Positions 45,444 to 54,351 of a stretch of DNA of 64,000 nt are shown piece by piece; position 1 is the first letter of the stretch, and every line of letters begins with the position of its first letter. The stretch covers positions 186,001-250,000 of the forward strand of contig NZ_JAAOCA010000001.1 of assembly GCF_014694385.1 (NCBI RefSeq), read 5' to 3'. Source of the stretch: Pseudomonas typographi. GTDB taxonomy: Bacteria; Pseudomonadota; Gammaproteobacteria; Pseudomonadales; Pseudomonadaceae. The position numbers and the translations under genes are program-made. The notes under the pieces are model-generated. The model saw only the letters and a program-made list of their open reading frames with translations, was not told where the DNA came from and did not search any database.

Positions 45444-46195
45444 CAACGTGCCTCCTTGTGCTGGCGCCGACGCGTCAACCGGGCGAGCCAGGCGCCTACG
45501 TCCGGGCCTGGCGCGGGGCGTTGCAGGTAGGCCGCCAGCAACAGGCGCACATCCGCCTCAGCCCACATTGGCGCGCGGCGCAGCAAGGGCTCCAGGTCAC
45601 GCACGCGGTCGCGCTGGCCGAACAGCAAGGGCCGTGTTTTTTCCAGGTCGATCAAGCAAGCATCGAAGCGCCCGGCCTGCTCGCGCAGGAAAATATGCTT
45701 GGGATAAAAGCAATTGTGCACCTGCCCCGCACCGTGCAGGGTGCGCGCCAGCTCGCCTACGGCCTGGAGGATGGCGGCGCGCCCCTCGGCCGCCAAATGC
45801 TGCCAACGTTCGTTGTACCATTCCAGGTCAGCCCTGCCATCCAAGGCACGGGTCATCAGCATGGCCTCGGTGCCACCGGCGGCCGCGCGCTGCCCAAAGA
45901 ACACCGCATCGAGCGCCGGAATGCCACGCTCATGGTAAAGCCGGATATTACGAAACTCGCGGGCGAACGTGGGCTCGCCCCATGGGCGGCGCAAAGTGCG
46001 GGTGAGGTAGCCGCTCTGGCGCTTGAGAAAAAACCCGTGCCCTTCCAGCTCCAGGCGGCATACGCTGCTCCAGCCTCCGCGGCCGGTGTTGGGCTCATCG
46101 ACGGCGGCCAGTTCCAGCCCCCACAATGCCTGGAACGTGTCCAGCCGATGGCGGGCCAGCAGCTCGCGGTCGCCCGGGCCGATAAAAACCTTCAT
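45443..46195 (-). CDS. wapQ: LPS core kinase WapQ-like (InaA family)
   Basis: A 250-residue InaA/WaaP-fold protein thought to phosphorylate inner-core heptose. The ATP-site Lys lies in GHGFFLKRQSGYLTR, the catalytic loop reads VHNCFYPKHIFL and the metal strand CLIDLEKTRPLL. Asn stands in the position of the catalytic Asp of WaaP, a change I believe is usual in this subfamily. It overlaps wapP by 4 bp (ATGA) and the next kinase by 1 bp. The symbol is given from order in the operon. Confidence 0.82.
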   Translation of the reverse strand: MKVFIGPGDRELLARHRLDTFQALWGLELAAVDEPNTGRGGWSSVCRLELEGHGFFLKRQSGYLTRTLRRPWGEPTFAREFRNIRLYHERGIPALDAVFFGQRAAAGGTEAMLMTRALDGRADLEWYNERWQHLAAEGRAAILQAVGELARTLHGAGQVHNCFYPKHIFLREQAGRFDACLIDLEKTRPLLFGQRDRVRDLEPLLRRAPMWAEADVRLLLAAYLQRPAPGPDVGAWLARLTRRRQHKEAR

Positions 46196-46926
46196 TCCCG
46201 CCCCTCGAAGAAACTCACGATGTGCCGTATCCGTTTTTTGTCAGAAGGATTCAGCCGGCGGCGCCGCCGATACTGCAGGTAAAACCGCAGACGCTGGGTA
46301 CGCGACAGGTGATACTTGGCCACCTTGTCGAGGCAGGCCAGGTCCTTGGTGATGCGGTAACGCAGCATGAAGCCCCACCAGAACGCCCCATTGGGGCAAT
46401 CGATGAAATGCACCACGTCTTCGTCATCGACCAGCAGGTTGCGCCACTTCAGGTCGTTGTGGGTGAAATGATGATCGTGCATCACCCGGGTGTAGCGCGC
46501 CACCTGCTCGCTTACACGGCGTAGCCAAGTGCGGTTGCGCAAGCGCACATCATGCTGGCGGGCGAGGTGTTCGAGGTCTTCGGTGCGCGGCAATTCACGG
46601 GTGATCAACGCCCCACGGCCAAAGGCCATGCCGTCCCGCTCCAAGCCCCAGGCGACGATTTCGGCGGTGGGGATGCCCCACTTGGCAAAACGCTTGAGGT
46701 TCTGCCATTCAGCACGCACCCGCGGGTGCCCAAGGTAGCGGCGCAGGCCACGGCCAGCGCCGACGTAGCGCTTGACGTAATAGGTTACGCCGGCCAATTG
46801 CAGGCGAATCACCTGGGACAGCGCGTCGCGGGTCAGTTGCTCGCCCTGCAGTGCGAACACCGCCTCGAGGCTGCCAAAGGCCTCGGCCAAGTGCGCGTAG
46901 CCCGGCTCCAGCGTCCAACCTGCCAT
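46192..46926 (-). CDS. wapP: LPS core heptose kinase WapP-like
   Basis: A 244-residue kinase-fold protein. Catalytic loop FTHNDLKWRNLLVDDED with the Asp present, metal strand VVHFIDCPNGAFWW, and a basic C-terminal tail (YRRRRRLNPSDKKRIRH) suited to binding the anionic membrane or LPS. With WaaP and WapQ it should give the heavily phosphorylated inner core typical of pseudomonads, important for outer membrane stability. It overlaps waaP and wapQ by 1 and 4 bp. Confidence 0.87.
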   Translation of the reverse strand: MAGWTLEPGYAHLAEAFGSLEAVFALQGEQLTRDALSQVIRLQLAGVTYYVKRYVGAGRGLRRYLGHPRVRAEWQNLKRFAKWGIPTAEIVAWGLERDGMAFGRGALITRELPRTEDLEHLARQHDVRLRNRTWLRRVSEQVARYTRVMHDHHFTHNDLKWRNLLVDDEDVVHFIDCPNGAFWWGFMLRYRITKDLACLDKVAKYHLSRTQRLRFYLQYRRRRRLNPSDKKRIRHIVSFFEGRE

Positions 46927-47732
46927 CAGAGCGCATCCCCGTAACGCTGTTTACGCGCATACAGCTTGGCCGCCCGGCGCTCGAGCCGCGCCAGCAGGCG
47001 GCCCTCCTCAGCCAAAACCTGGCGCAGCGGCTGGCGGAAGTACCCGCGCAAAAAGCGCAGCTTGTCGCGGCGGGTCAGGCCAATGTCGAGCGCCGAGAAA
47101 TACAGCGCCGCCAAGTCTTTGTCGCGCCAGCGGCGCGGCGTGGCGGCGCGGGTCTGGGCACGGTGCAAGTCGATCACCGACAGCCTGAACCCGTCGGCGC
47201 GCACGGGCGTATCGGTGTGCAGCAAAAAGTGGCAGATGTAGCAGTCACGATGGTTCACCCCGGCGCGGTGCATGCCGCCCACCATCCGCGCCACCTCGGC
47301 GACCAGCGCGTGCTTGAGCGCCAGCGGCGGCGGCGACGTGCGCCAGTGCAGGCTGTAGTCTTCCAGGCTGATGGTCGGTGCCAGCTCTTCGGTAATGATG
47401 AACGAATGCTGGCGCGCCGGGTTGTACCCGCGTTCGCCATACGCCACGGCGGTCATGGTGGCGATGCCGGCTTCGGTCAAGCGGGCGATGGCGACGTACT
47501 CCTGCCTTGCGCCCAGGACCGGCGCCTTGACGCTGGCGAGGTTCTTGGCCACCTCGGCCCAGCCGATGCCACGGTGGATCTTGACGAAATAGCCCTTGCC
47601 GGCCACCTCGGTGCGCAGCGTGCGGCGGCCTTCGAGTTCGCGGTACACCTCACCCTGCAGGCCCTCCACCGCCACGAATGGGTCGCGCCCGGCCCACAGC
47701 GCGGCGAACGGCTCGGCCAGCATCAGTTTCAT
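46926..47732 (-). CDS. waaP: LPS core heptose(I) kinase
   Basis: The 268-residue kinase phosphorylates heptose I; it is essential in P. aeruginosa. Motifs: YFVKIHRGIGWAEVAKNL (ATP Lys), GVNHRDCYICHFLLH (catalytic Asp) and RLSVIDLHRAQTR (metal Asp). The start is ATG 47732, set by the 4-bp overlap with waaG and by the expected 268-residue length; the frame is open 31 codons further upstream inside waaG. Confidence 0.96.
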   Translation of the reverse strand: MKLMLAEPFAALWAGRDPFVAVEGLQGEVYRELEGRRTLRTEVAGKGYFVKIHRGIGWAEVAKNLASVKAPVLGARQEYVAIARLTEAGIATMTAVAYGERGYNPARQHSFIITEELAPTISLEDYSLHWRTSPPPLALKHALVAEVARMVGGMHRAGVNHRDCYICHFLLHTDTPVRADGFRLSVIDLHRAQTRAATPRRWRDKDLAALYFSALDIGLTRRDKLRFLRGYFRQPLRQVLAEEGRLLARLERRAAKLYARKQRYGDAL

Positions 47733-48853
47733 TGGCCCGGCCCCGCAAGGATCACATCGGCGGCCCGCTGGGGCATGCTGTACAAGTCGGCGCTGGCCGC
47801 AAAAGCCAAGCCGTTGCGCGCCCAACGTGCGCGCGCGGCGTCATCCTCGAGCATCTGTGCCAGGTCACGGTTCAGTTGAGCCTGTTCGAAAGGCTCTGCG
47901 AGCACCCGGCCGCTGTCGGCCTCGGCGATGTAATGGGCATAGCCGCATACGGCGCTGGCGAGCACCGGCAAACCCGCTACCAACGCCTCGAGCAATACGG
48001 TGCCGGTGTTTTCGTTATAGGCCGGGTGCAGCAGCAGGTCGGCACCGAGCAGAAAGCGCGGGATGTCCGGGCGGCCCTTCATGAACGTCACCTGCTCGCC
48101 CACCCCCAGTGCCGTGGCCTGTAACTGGAACACCTTGGGGTCGTCCTGGCCGATCACGAACAGCCGGGTACGCGCGCGCAACGGGGCCGGTAACGCTGCC
48201 AGCGCCTTGAGGGTGCGGTCGGTGCCCTTGGTCTTGAAGCCCGAGCCGATCTGCACGATGAGGCGGTCTTGCTCGCGCAGTTTGAATTCTCGGCGAAATT
48301 CTTCACGGATCGCTTCGGCGTCAGCCGGGCGCCGGCGATCTTGGGCGATACCCGGCGGCAACAGGTGAAAGCGCCCTGCCGGGGTACCGTAATGCTTCAC
48401 GAACAACGGTTGCTGCACTTGGGAGATCATTAGAATCTGTGTTTTCGAGGTGGGGGCGAATACCGCCCGCTCATACTCGGCAAAGTGCTTGTAGCGGCCG
48501 AAGTAGCGGTAAAGCGGGTTACGCAGTGTTTGCGCCTTGTCTTCGAAGCAACCATCGGCGGCGTAATACACGTCGAGGTTGGGCATTTTGTTGAAGCCTA
48601 CCACGCGGTCGACCGGCTCGCGCGACAGGTCGCGGGCTATCCATTGGGTAAGCTTCTGGTTACGGCGGTGGTTGAACAAGGCCCTGACCGGGACGATGCG
48701 CACGTCGAAGCCCGGCGGTATGTCGCCTTGCCAGATCGGCGTGTAAACGCGAATGCAGTGGCGACGGCGCTGGCACTCCAGGGCAATGCGCATGAAGTCA
48801 CGCTGCAAGCCGCCAAAGGGGAAATACTTGTAAAGCACGAACGCCAATTGCAT
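47729..48853 (-). CDS. waaG: LPS core glucosyl/galactosaminyltransferase WaaG
   Basis: A 374-residue GT4 enzyme adding the first outer-core hexose to heptose II. QLAFVLYKYFPFGGLQRDFM opens the acceptor domain; VQIGSGFKTKGTDRTLKAL, PDIPRFLLGADLLLHPAYNE and TGTVLLEALVAGLPVL form the donor site with the E-x7-E pattern. Start ATG 48853 overlaps the waaC stop by one base (TGATG); upstream in-frame codons lie in waaC. Confidence 0.96.
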   Translation of the reverse strand: MQLAFVLYKYFPFGGLQRDFMRIALECQRRRHCIRVYTPIWQGDIPPGFDVRIVPVRALFNHRRNQKLTQWIARDLSREPVDRVVGFNKMPNLDVYYAADGCFEDKAQTLRNPLYRYFGRYKHFAEYERAVFAPTSKTQILMISQVQQPLFVKHYGTPAGRFHLLPPGIAQDRRRPADAEAIREEFRREFKLREQDRLIVQIGSGFKTKGTDRTLKALAALPAPLRARTRLFVIGQDDPKVFQLQATALGVGEQVTFMKGRPDIPRFLLGADLLLHPAYNENTGTVLLEALVAGLPVLASAVCGYAHYIAEADSGRVLAEPFEQAQLNRDLAQMLEDDAARARWARNGLAFAASADLYSMPQRAADVILAGPGQ

Positions 48854-49953
48854 CAACGCGGGCCCTCTGCCAGCAAAAGCGTGCTCAGGCGGCCGGCCAC
48901 ACGCTCGGGGTTCACGCGGGTGAAGCACAGCGGCCATTCGCGCTTGGGGTCATGCCGCGCGAGGTCGTCAGGCGTGGCCATGTAGGTGCACTGCTTCTGC
49001 AGGCAGGGTGCACAGGGTTTCCAGTCACTGGCCAAGTGCACCTGGGTTTTGCCATAGGCGCCGGTAAGGCCCGGGTTGGTCGGCCCATACACCGACACCG
49101 TAGGCACATCCAGGGCGGCGGCCAAGTGGCCAAGGCCGGTATCCACCGCCACGCATGCCCGCGCCTGCACCAATACGCCAGCGACACCCGCCAGGTTGAG
49201 CTTGGGCAGCACCTGTACGTTGTTCATACCCGCTGCGATGCGGTGGGCCCGGCGGAACTCTTCTTCGTTGCCCCACGGCAAGCGCACGCCGATGTTCGCC
49301 AGGCGCAAGCGCTCGGCCAATTCGCGCCAGTACACCTCTGGCCAATGTTTGGTGGCCCAGGTGGTGCCGTGGAGGAACACCACGAACGGCGCAGGGTTGG
49401 GGATGGCCAACAAGCGCGACCGGTTGAGCCCATACTGGCCCGGGCCCGGTGGCAGGTCGTAACCCAGCGCCAGCGCGAACAACAAGCGCAGGCGCTCCAC
49501 TGCATGTTGGCCACGCGCCACCGGCACCTTGCGATCGTAGAAGCGTGCGGCAATCGGTTCGCGCGCCGAGCGCGCGTCCATCCCCGCCACCGGGGTGTGG
49601 CCCCCCCGGGCCCGGAACGCCGGGCCGTTCACGTAGCAGGTCAGCCAAGCGCTTTTGAACAAACCCTGGGCGTCGAGCACCAGGTCGTACCGGCGCTCGC
49701 GCAGGCTGGCCTTGAACGCTTTCCATTCACCGCTTTTGTAGGTTTGCCAGAGGTGCTTGCGCCACCGGCGGATGGCCACCGGTATGACCTTGTCGACCGC
49801 CGGGTGCCAGGTAGGCAGCTCGGCAAAGCCCTCTTCGACCACCCAATCGAAACGGATACCTGGGATGGCGCGGGCGGCGTCGGTCAGGGCCGGCATGGCA
49901 TGTATCACATCGCCGAGCGATGAGGTTTTTATCAACAGTACCCGCAATTTCAA
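48853..49953 (-). CDS. waaC: LPS heptosyltransferase I
   Basis: A 366-residue GT9 enzyme that adds the first heptose to Kdo. RVLLIKTSSLGDVIHAMPAL, FHVVFL-type HGTTWATKHWP and the ADP-heptose site VDTGLGHLAAALDVPTVSVY are present, as is GPTNPGLTGAYGK. The likely start is TTG 49953, whose TTGA overlaps the waaF stop; TTG 49947 gives the commoner MRVLLIKTS beginning. No ATG is suitably placed. Confidence 0.95.
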   Translation of the reverse strand: MKLRVLLIKTSSLGDVIHAMPALTDAARAIPGIRFDWVVEEGFAELPTWHPAVDKVIPVAIRRWRKHLWQTYKSGEWKAFKASLRERRYDLVLDAQGLFKSAWLTCYVNGPAFRARGGHTPVAGMDARSAREPIAARFYDRKVPVARGQHAVERLRLLFALALGYDLPPGPGQYGLNRSRLLAIPNPAPFVVFLHGTTWATKHWPEVYWRELAERLRLANIGVRLPWGNEEEFRRAHRIAAGMNNVQVLPKLNLAGVAGVLVQARACVAVDTGLGHLAAALDVPTVSVYGPTNPGLTGAYGKTQVHLASDWKPCAPCLQKQCTYMATPDDLARHDPKREWPLCFTRVNPERVAGRLSTLLLAEGPR

Positions 49954-50999
49954 TCGACCCCGGCCAAGAGGTTGACGGGTACCGGCCCTTCGGCTTGGCG
50001 CAACGCCTCGATGACCCGTTGCGGGTCGAGCAGGCGCAGGCAGTTGTAGTGGCCAAAGCGGCAGGTTCGGTCGAAGCAGGGGCTGCAATCCAAGCCCAAG
50101 CGCACAACGCTGACCTGATCGGCCAGCGGCGGGGTGAAGGCCGGCGAGGTAGAGCCATATACCGCCACCAGCGGGCGGTTGAGCGCCGCGGCCACATGCA
50201 TCAGGCCCGAATCGTTCGCGACCACCGCCTGGGCGCAGGCCATGAGGTCAATGGCCTCGGCCAGGGCGGTTTCGCCACACAGGTTCACCGACTCTTCGCG
50301 CAGCCCAGGGATCAGCCGCTCACGAATAGCCTCACCGACCGGGTGATCTTTTTTCGAGCCGAAGATCCATACCTGCCAGCCCTGGCGGATGCGCTCCTCG
50401 GCTACCGTGGCGTAATGCTCGGCGGGCCAGCGCTTGGCCTCGCCGAACTCGGCTCCCGGGCACAGCGCCAGTACCGGGCGGTCCAGTACCAGGCCGAACG
50501 TACCCAGGGCGGCGGCTTGGCTGTGGGCGTCGATCTGCAAGCGCGGCGGCGGGTACGGCTGGGGCAGTTGCACCCCCGGCGGGTAGGCCAGGGCCATGAA
50601 GCGCTCGATCATCAGTGGGTAGCGCTGTTTGTCGAGCTGGCGCAGGTCGTTGAGCAGCCCATAGCGGTACTCACCGCGCCAGCCGGTGCGTTTGGCGATG
50701 CCGGCAAAGAACGGCACCAGCGCCGACTTGAACGAATTGGGCAGCACGATCGCTTGGTCGTACTGGCCCTTGAGCTGGCGGCCGATGCGTCGACGGCTGG
50801 CCAGGTCGAACACGCCATGACCCAGCGGAAAACTCAACGCAGCGCGCACCTGCGGCATGCGTTCGAGGATCGGGCGGCTCCAATCAGGGGCGAGCACGTC
50901 GATGTGGCACTCGGGGTGCACCTGTTTCAGGCACTGGAACAGTGTCTGGGCCATCACCATGTCGCCGACCCAACTGGGCCCGATGATCAAAATTCTCAT
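49950..50999 (-). CDS. waaF: LPS heptosyltransferase II
   Basis: A 349-residue GT9 enzyme adding the second heptose. It starts MRILIIGPSWVGDMVMAQTL and has LCPGAEFGEAKRWP and the donor site VANDSGLMHVAAALNRPLVA followed by YGSTSPAFTPPL. First gene of the seven-gene inner-core operon, and only 21 bp from the end of glnE. ilvE, which lies between waaF and glnE in P. aeruginosa, is not here. Confidence 0.96.
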   Translation of the reverse strand: MRILIIGPSWVGDMVMAQTLFQCLKQVHPECHIDVLAPDWSRPILERMPQVRAALSFPLGHGVFDLASRRRIGRQLKGQYDQAIVLPNSFKSALVPFFAGIAKRTGWRGEYRYGLLNDLRQLDKQRYPLMIERFMALAYPPGVQLPQPYPPPRLQIDAHSQAAALGTFGLVLDRPVLALCPGAEFGEAKRWPAEHYATVAEERIRQGWQVWIFGSKKDHPVGEAIRERLIPGLREESVNLCGETALAEAIDLMACAQAVVANDSGLMHVAAALNRPLVAVYGSTSPAFTPPLADQVSVVRLGLDCSPCFDRTCRFGHYNCLRLLDPQRVIEALRQAEGPVPVNLLAGVD

Positions 51000-51020
51000 A
51001 GGTTTCCAGAAATACCCGCG

Positions 51021-53969
51021 CTAGCCGAGCCCAAGCCCGGCCCAGATTCGCATCACCGTGCGCCGCTCGGCCGCGAACTGGTCGCCCGGCACTTTCGACG
51101 GCTGCTTTTGCAGGGCCTGCCGGTGCGCGGCGGCACGGTAGGCCTTATACGCCTCGCGCAGTTGTTCGGCATCACCGCCTGGCAACAACCCGGCCTGCTC
51201 CAGGCCTTCGAGGATGCGGATGTTGTCGGTGTAGCGCAGCAACGCCGGATGCGCGCCGGACCACGCCAAGGCCGCGTATTGCACCATAAATTCGATATCG
51301 ACGATACCTCCGGCGTCCTGCTTGAGGTCGAAAGCGGCCTGCGCCTCGAACGCATGGGCACCGCGCCCGGCCTCGGTCGCGCGGGTGCCGAGGTTGGCGC
51401 GCATCTTCGCACGCATCTGGCTCACCTGCTCGCGCAGCGCCGCCTGATCGCGGGGCTGGCCCAGCACCTGGGCGCGGACCCGCTCGAACCCGCTGGCCAC
51501 CTCGCTGTCGCCCACCAACACACGGGCGCGCACCAGCGCCTGGTGCTCCCAGGTCCAGGCATCGTGCAACTGGTAGCGCTCGAAGGCACCCAGCGAGCTC
51601 ACCAACAGCCCCGCGGCGCCGGAGGGGCGCAGGCGCATGTCGACGTCGTAAAGCTGCCCGGAGTTGGTTTGCGCAGTAAGCAGGTGAATGATGCGCTGGC
51701 CCAGGCGGGTAAAGAACTGCGCACCATCGATGGGCTTGGCGCCATCGGTTTCGGCTTGGGGGTCGCCCTCGTGGATGAACACCAGGTCCAGGTCCGAACC
51801 GTGACCCAGCTCGACGCCACCGACCTTGCCATAACCCACGATCACGAACGCCGGCGCACACAAGCTGCCGTCGGCCCGCAACGGTGTGCCGTGGCGGGCC
51901 GTGGTCTGGCGCCAGGCCAACGCCAGCACCTGTTCCAGAATAGCTTCGGCCAGCCAGGTGAGGTAATCGCTGACCTTCATCAAGGGCAATGTGCCGGAGA
52001 TTTCCGAGGCCGCCACCCGCAGGCTGTGGGCCAACTTGAAGTGGCGCAGCGCCTCCATTTGCTGCTCCAGGTCGTCTTCTGGAATGCGCGCCAGGCGTTC
52101 GCGCAATTCGGCCTTCAGTTCCGGCGCCTGCGGCGGGTTGAGCAAACGCCCTTCATTGAGCAGTTCATCGAGCAACAGCGGGAACCGCGCGATCTGCTCG
52201 GCGATCCAGGGGCTGGCGGCGCACAGCGCCAGCAGTTGGCGCAGCGCACCGGGGTTTTCACTGAGCAGCACCAGGTAAGCCGAGCGCCGCGCCACCGCCT
52301 CGACCAAAGGCAGTACCCGGTCCAGCACCCGGTTCGGGTCTGGGTGTTCCGCCGCCTGGGCCAGCAAGCGTGGAATGAACGCATCCAGGCGTTCGCGGCC
52401 GATCCGTTGCATCGCGCGCAACACGCCACTGCCGCGCAGCTCCGCCAATTGCCGGAATGCCCGCTGTGGGTCGGCAAAGCCGGCTTGTTGCAACTGCCGG
52501 CAGGCCGCTTCTTCGCCTGGGCTGTCTTCCCACAGCGGTAGCCACCCACCGCCAGCGACCTCTTCGCAGCGGCCCCCGGCCTCGTCGCCGGGGTCGGCGA
52601 TCACCTGGTGAAAATGCCAGGCAATGCGCTCGCGCCAATGCATCAACTGTTCGTGGAAAGCCTCCCAGGTCTCGTAACCCAGCATTACCGCCACCCGCGC
52701 TTGGTCCCTGGCACCTTCCGGGAGCATTTGCGTCTGGCGGTCGGCGATGGCTTGGATGGCATGCTCGGTGTAGCGCAAAAATTGGTAACCCTCGCGCAAT
52801 TCAGCCACCACGGCCGCCGGCAGGTAACCTTGGCCCTCCAGGGTGGCCAACACGCTAAGCAGCGGCCGTTGTTGCAGGCTCAGGTCGCGCCCGCCGTGAA
52901 TCAACTGGTACGCCTGGGCGATGAATTCGACTTCGCGAATACCACCCGAGCCCAGTTTGATATTCCCGGCCATGCCCTTGCGCCGTACTTCTTGCTGGAT
53001 CAACTGCTTCATGGTGCGCAGCGCTTCGATCGCCGAGAAGTCCAGGTAACGCCTGTACACGAACGGGCGCAGCATCTGCAGCAATTGCTCGCCTTGCTCG
53101 GCAGCACCGGCCACGACCCGGGCCTTGATCATGGCGTAACGCTCCCAGTCGCGGCCCTGGTCCTGGTAGTACTGCTCAAGCGCGTTGAAACTCAGCACCA
53201 GCGCCCCGGCAGAACCATACGGGCGCAGGCGCATATCCACACGGAATACGAAGCCGTCGACGGTCACCGGGTCCAGCGCCTTGATCAAGCGCTGGCCCAG
53301 GCGGATGAAGAATGCCTGGTTGTCGAGCGCGCGCTTGGCGCCCACGGTTTCGCCCCCCTCTGGGTAGGCGAAGATCAAGTCGATGTCGGACGACAAATTC
53401 AGCTCACCGGCACCCAGCTTGCCCATCCCCAGCACCACCATGGGTTGGGCTGTACCGCTGCGCTGGCCAGTGGGTACACCGTATTGTTCGCAGTGGCGCG
53501 GGTATAACCAACGATACGCCTCATCTATACAAGCATCGGCAAGTTCAGACAGGTCACGGCAGGTTTGCGCAAGGTCGGCCTGGCGGGTGAGGTCGCGCCA
53601 GATGATCCGTACCTGCTGGCGGTTGCGCTGCTGGCGCAAGGCGCGGCCCAATTCCTCCTCATTGGCGGCTTGGGCAACCGCCGTAGCCACTTGCGCGCGC
53701 AACTCACCGGGGGCCATAGGCCGGTCCAGGTCGCCACTGCCGACCAAGCCCAGCAGCAGTTCGGGGCTGCGCCGGACCTGCTCGGCAACGAAATCGCTCA
53801 GGGCCAGCACCCGGTCGAACGCCGCCCAACGTGCCGCGCTCCACCCCGCCACCGCGGGCCCGTCGCTTGCGTTGGACGCCTCGCGGGACGCCTCGCGGAA
53901 CGCCTCGCGCTGGCTATTGACCAACCCGTTGAGTGAAGGGGGAACGGCTATCAGCGCTGGGAGGCTCAT
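51021..53969 (-). CDS. glnE: glutamine synthetase adenylyltransferase/deadenylylase
   Basis: The 982-residue bifunctional enzyme controls glutamine synthetase. Two nucleotidyltransferase domains are visible: the N-terminal removing domain with LGAGELNLSSDIDLIFAYPE and the C-terminal adding domain with GGVELGHGSDLDLVFIHEG, joined by a helical regulatory part that senses PII. Length is normal for Pseudomonas. Start ATG 53969 has AAGGATA upstream. Confidence 0.97.
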   Translation of the reverse strand: MSLPALIAVPPSLNGLVNSQREAFREASREASNASDGPAVAGWSAARWAAFDRVLALSDFVAEQVRRSPELLLGLVGSGDLDRPMAPGELRAQVATAVAQAANEEELGRALRQQRNRQQVRIIWRDLTRQADLAQTCRDLSELADACIDEAYRWLYPRHCEQYGVPTGQRSGTAQPMVVLGMGKLGAGELNLSSDIDLIFAYPEGGETVGAKRALDNQAFFIRLGQRLIKALDPVTVDGFVFRVDMRLRPYGSAGALVLSFNALEQYYQDQGRDWERYAMIKARVVAGAAEQGEQLLQMLRPFVYRRYLDFSAIEALRTMKQLIQQEVRRKGMAGNIKLGSGGIREVEFIAQAYQLIHGGRDLSLQQRPLLSVLATLEGQGYLPAAVVAELREGYQFLRYTEHAIQAIADRQTQMLPEGARDQARVAVMLGYETWEAFHEQLMHWRERIAWHFHQVIADPGDEAGGRCEEVAGGGWLPLWEDSPGEEAACRQLQQAGFADPQRAFRQLAELRGSGVLRAMQRIGRERLDAFIPRLLAQAAEHPDPNRVLDRVLPLVEAVARRSAYLVLLSENPGALRQLLALCAASPWIAEQIARFPLLLDELLNEGRLLNPPQAPELKAELRERLARIPEDDLEQQMEALRHFKLAHSLRVAASEISGTLPLMKVSDYLTWLAEAILEQVLALAWRQTTARHGTPLRADGSLCAPAFVIVGYGKVGGVELGHGSDLDLVFIHEGDPQAETDGAKPIDGAQFFTRLGQRIIHLLTAQTNSGQLYDVDMRLRPSGAAGLLVSSLGAFERYQLHDAWTWEHQALVRARVLVGDSEVASGFERVRAQVLGQPRDQAALREQVSQMRAKMRANLGTRATEAGRGAHAFEAQAAFDLKQDAGGIVDIEFMVQYAALAWSGAHPALLRYTDNIRILEGLEQAGLLPGGDAEQLREAYKAYRAAAHRQALQKQPSKVPGDQFAAERRTVMRIWAGLGLG

Positions 53970-54175
53970 GGTCTATCCTTGAAGCCGCGAACCCCGGCGT
54001 TTTGAGACGAAAAATGCACCGCAACAGCGAACCCGACTGTCGAACAAAAATTAAAGATTGCGCAAAATGAATGAAATTTGGCAGTACGCATCAATAACGA
54101 CCTTATAGAGACTTATTTTTAACCCACAGGATCGATTATGCTCACAACCCGCCGATGCCCGAGAGGCAATCGCCT

Positions 54176-54240
54176 GTAGTTTTACTACTGCCCCCGCCAT
54201 CCGGATGCATGAAAAGCGAATTGATTTGTAGTAAAACTAC
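54176..54240. promoter_or_regulatory. two dyad operators upstream of aceE
   Basis: GTAGTTTTACTAC (54176-54188) and GTAGTAAAACTAC (54228-54240) are each perfect 5-bp-arm dyads with a 3-bp spacer, and together they also form one large inverted repeat. Their centres are 52 bp apart, close to five helical turns. This fits a pair of sites for a dimeric GntR-type regulator of pyruvate dehydrogenase (a PdhR equivalent), possibly with looping. The regulator is not in the window. The remainder of the 382-bp gap 53970-54351 is AT-rich near 54100-54120 and probably holds the promoters of glnE and aceE. Confidence 0.6.
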
Positions 54241-54351
54241 AGCCCCGCCGGGCCAACCTCCGGTAATCCAAGAATTCATGTCGTCTGCCCACAAGGCCAG
54301 TCGCAAACTCAGGTCATCGATTCTGGTGGCCTTTCCGCCCTGGAGCAAGCC

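Noticed and set aside
50999..51021. missing ilvE as a deletion event
   Set aside because: As I recall, glnE and waaF are also adjacent in P. putida (PP_0340/PP_0341), so absence here is likely the lineage norm.
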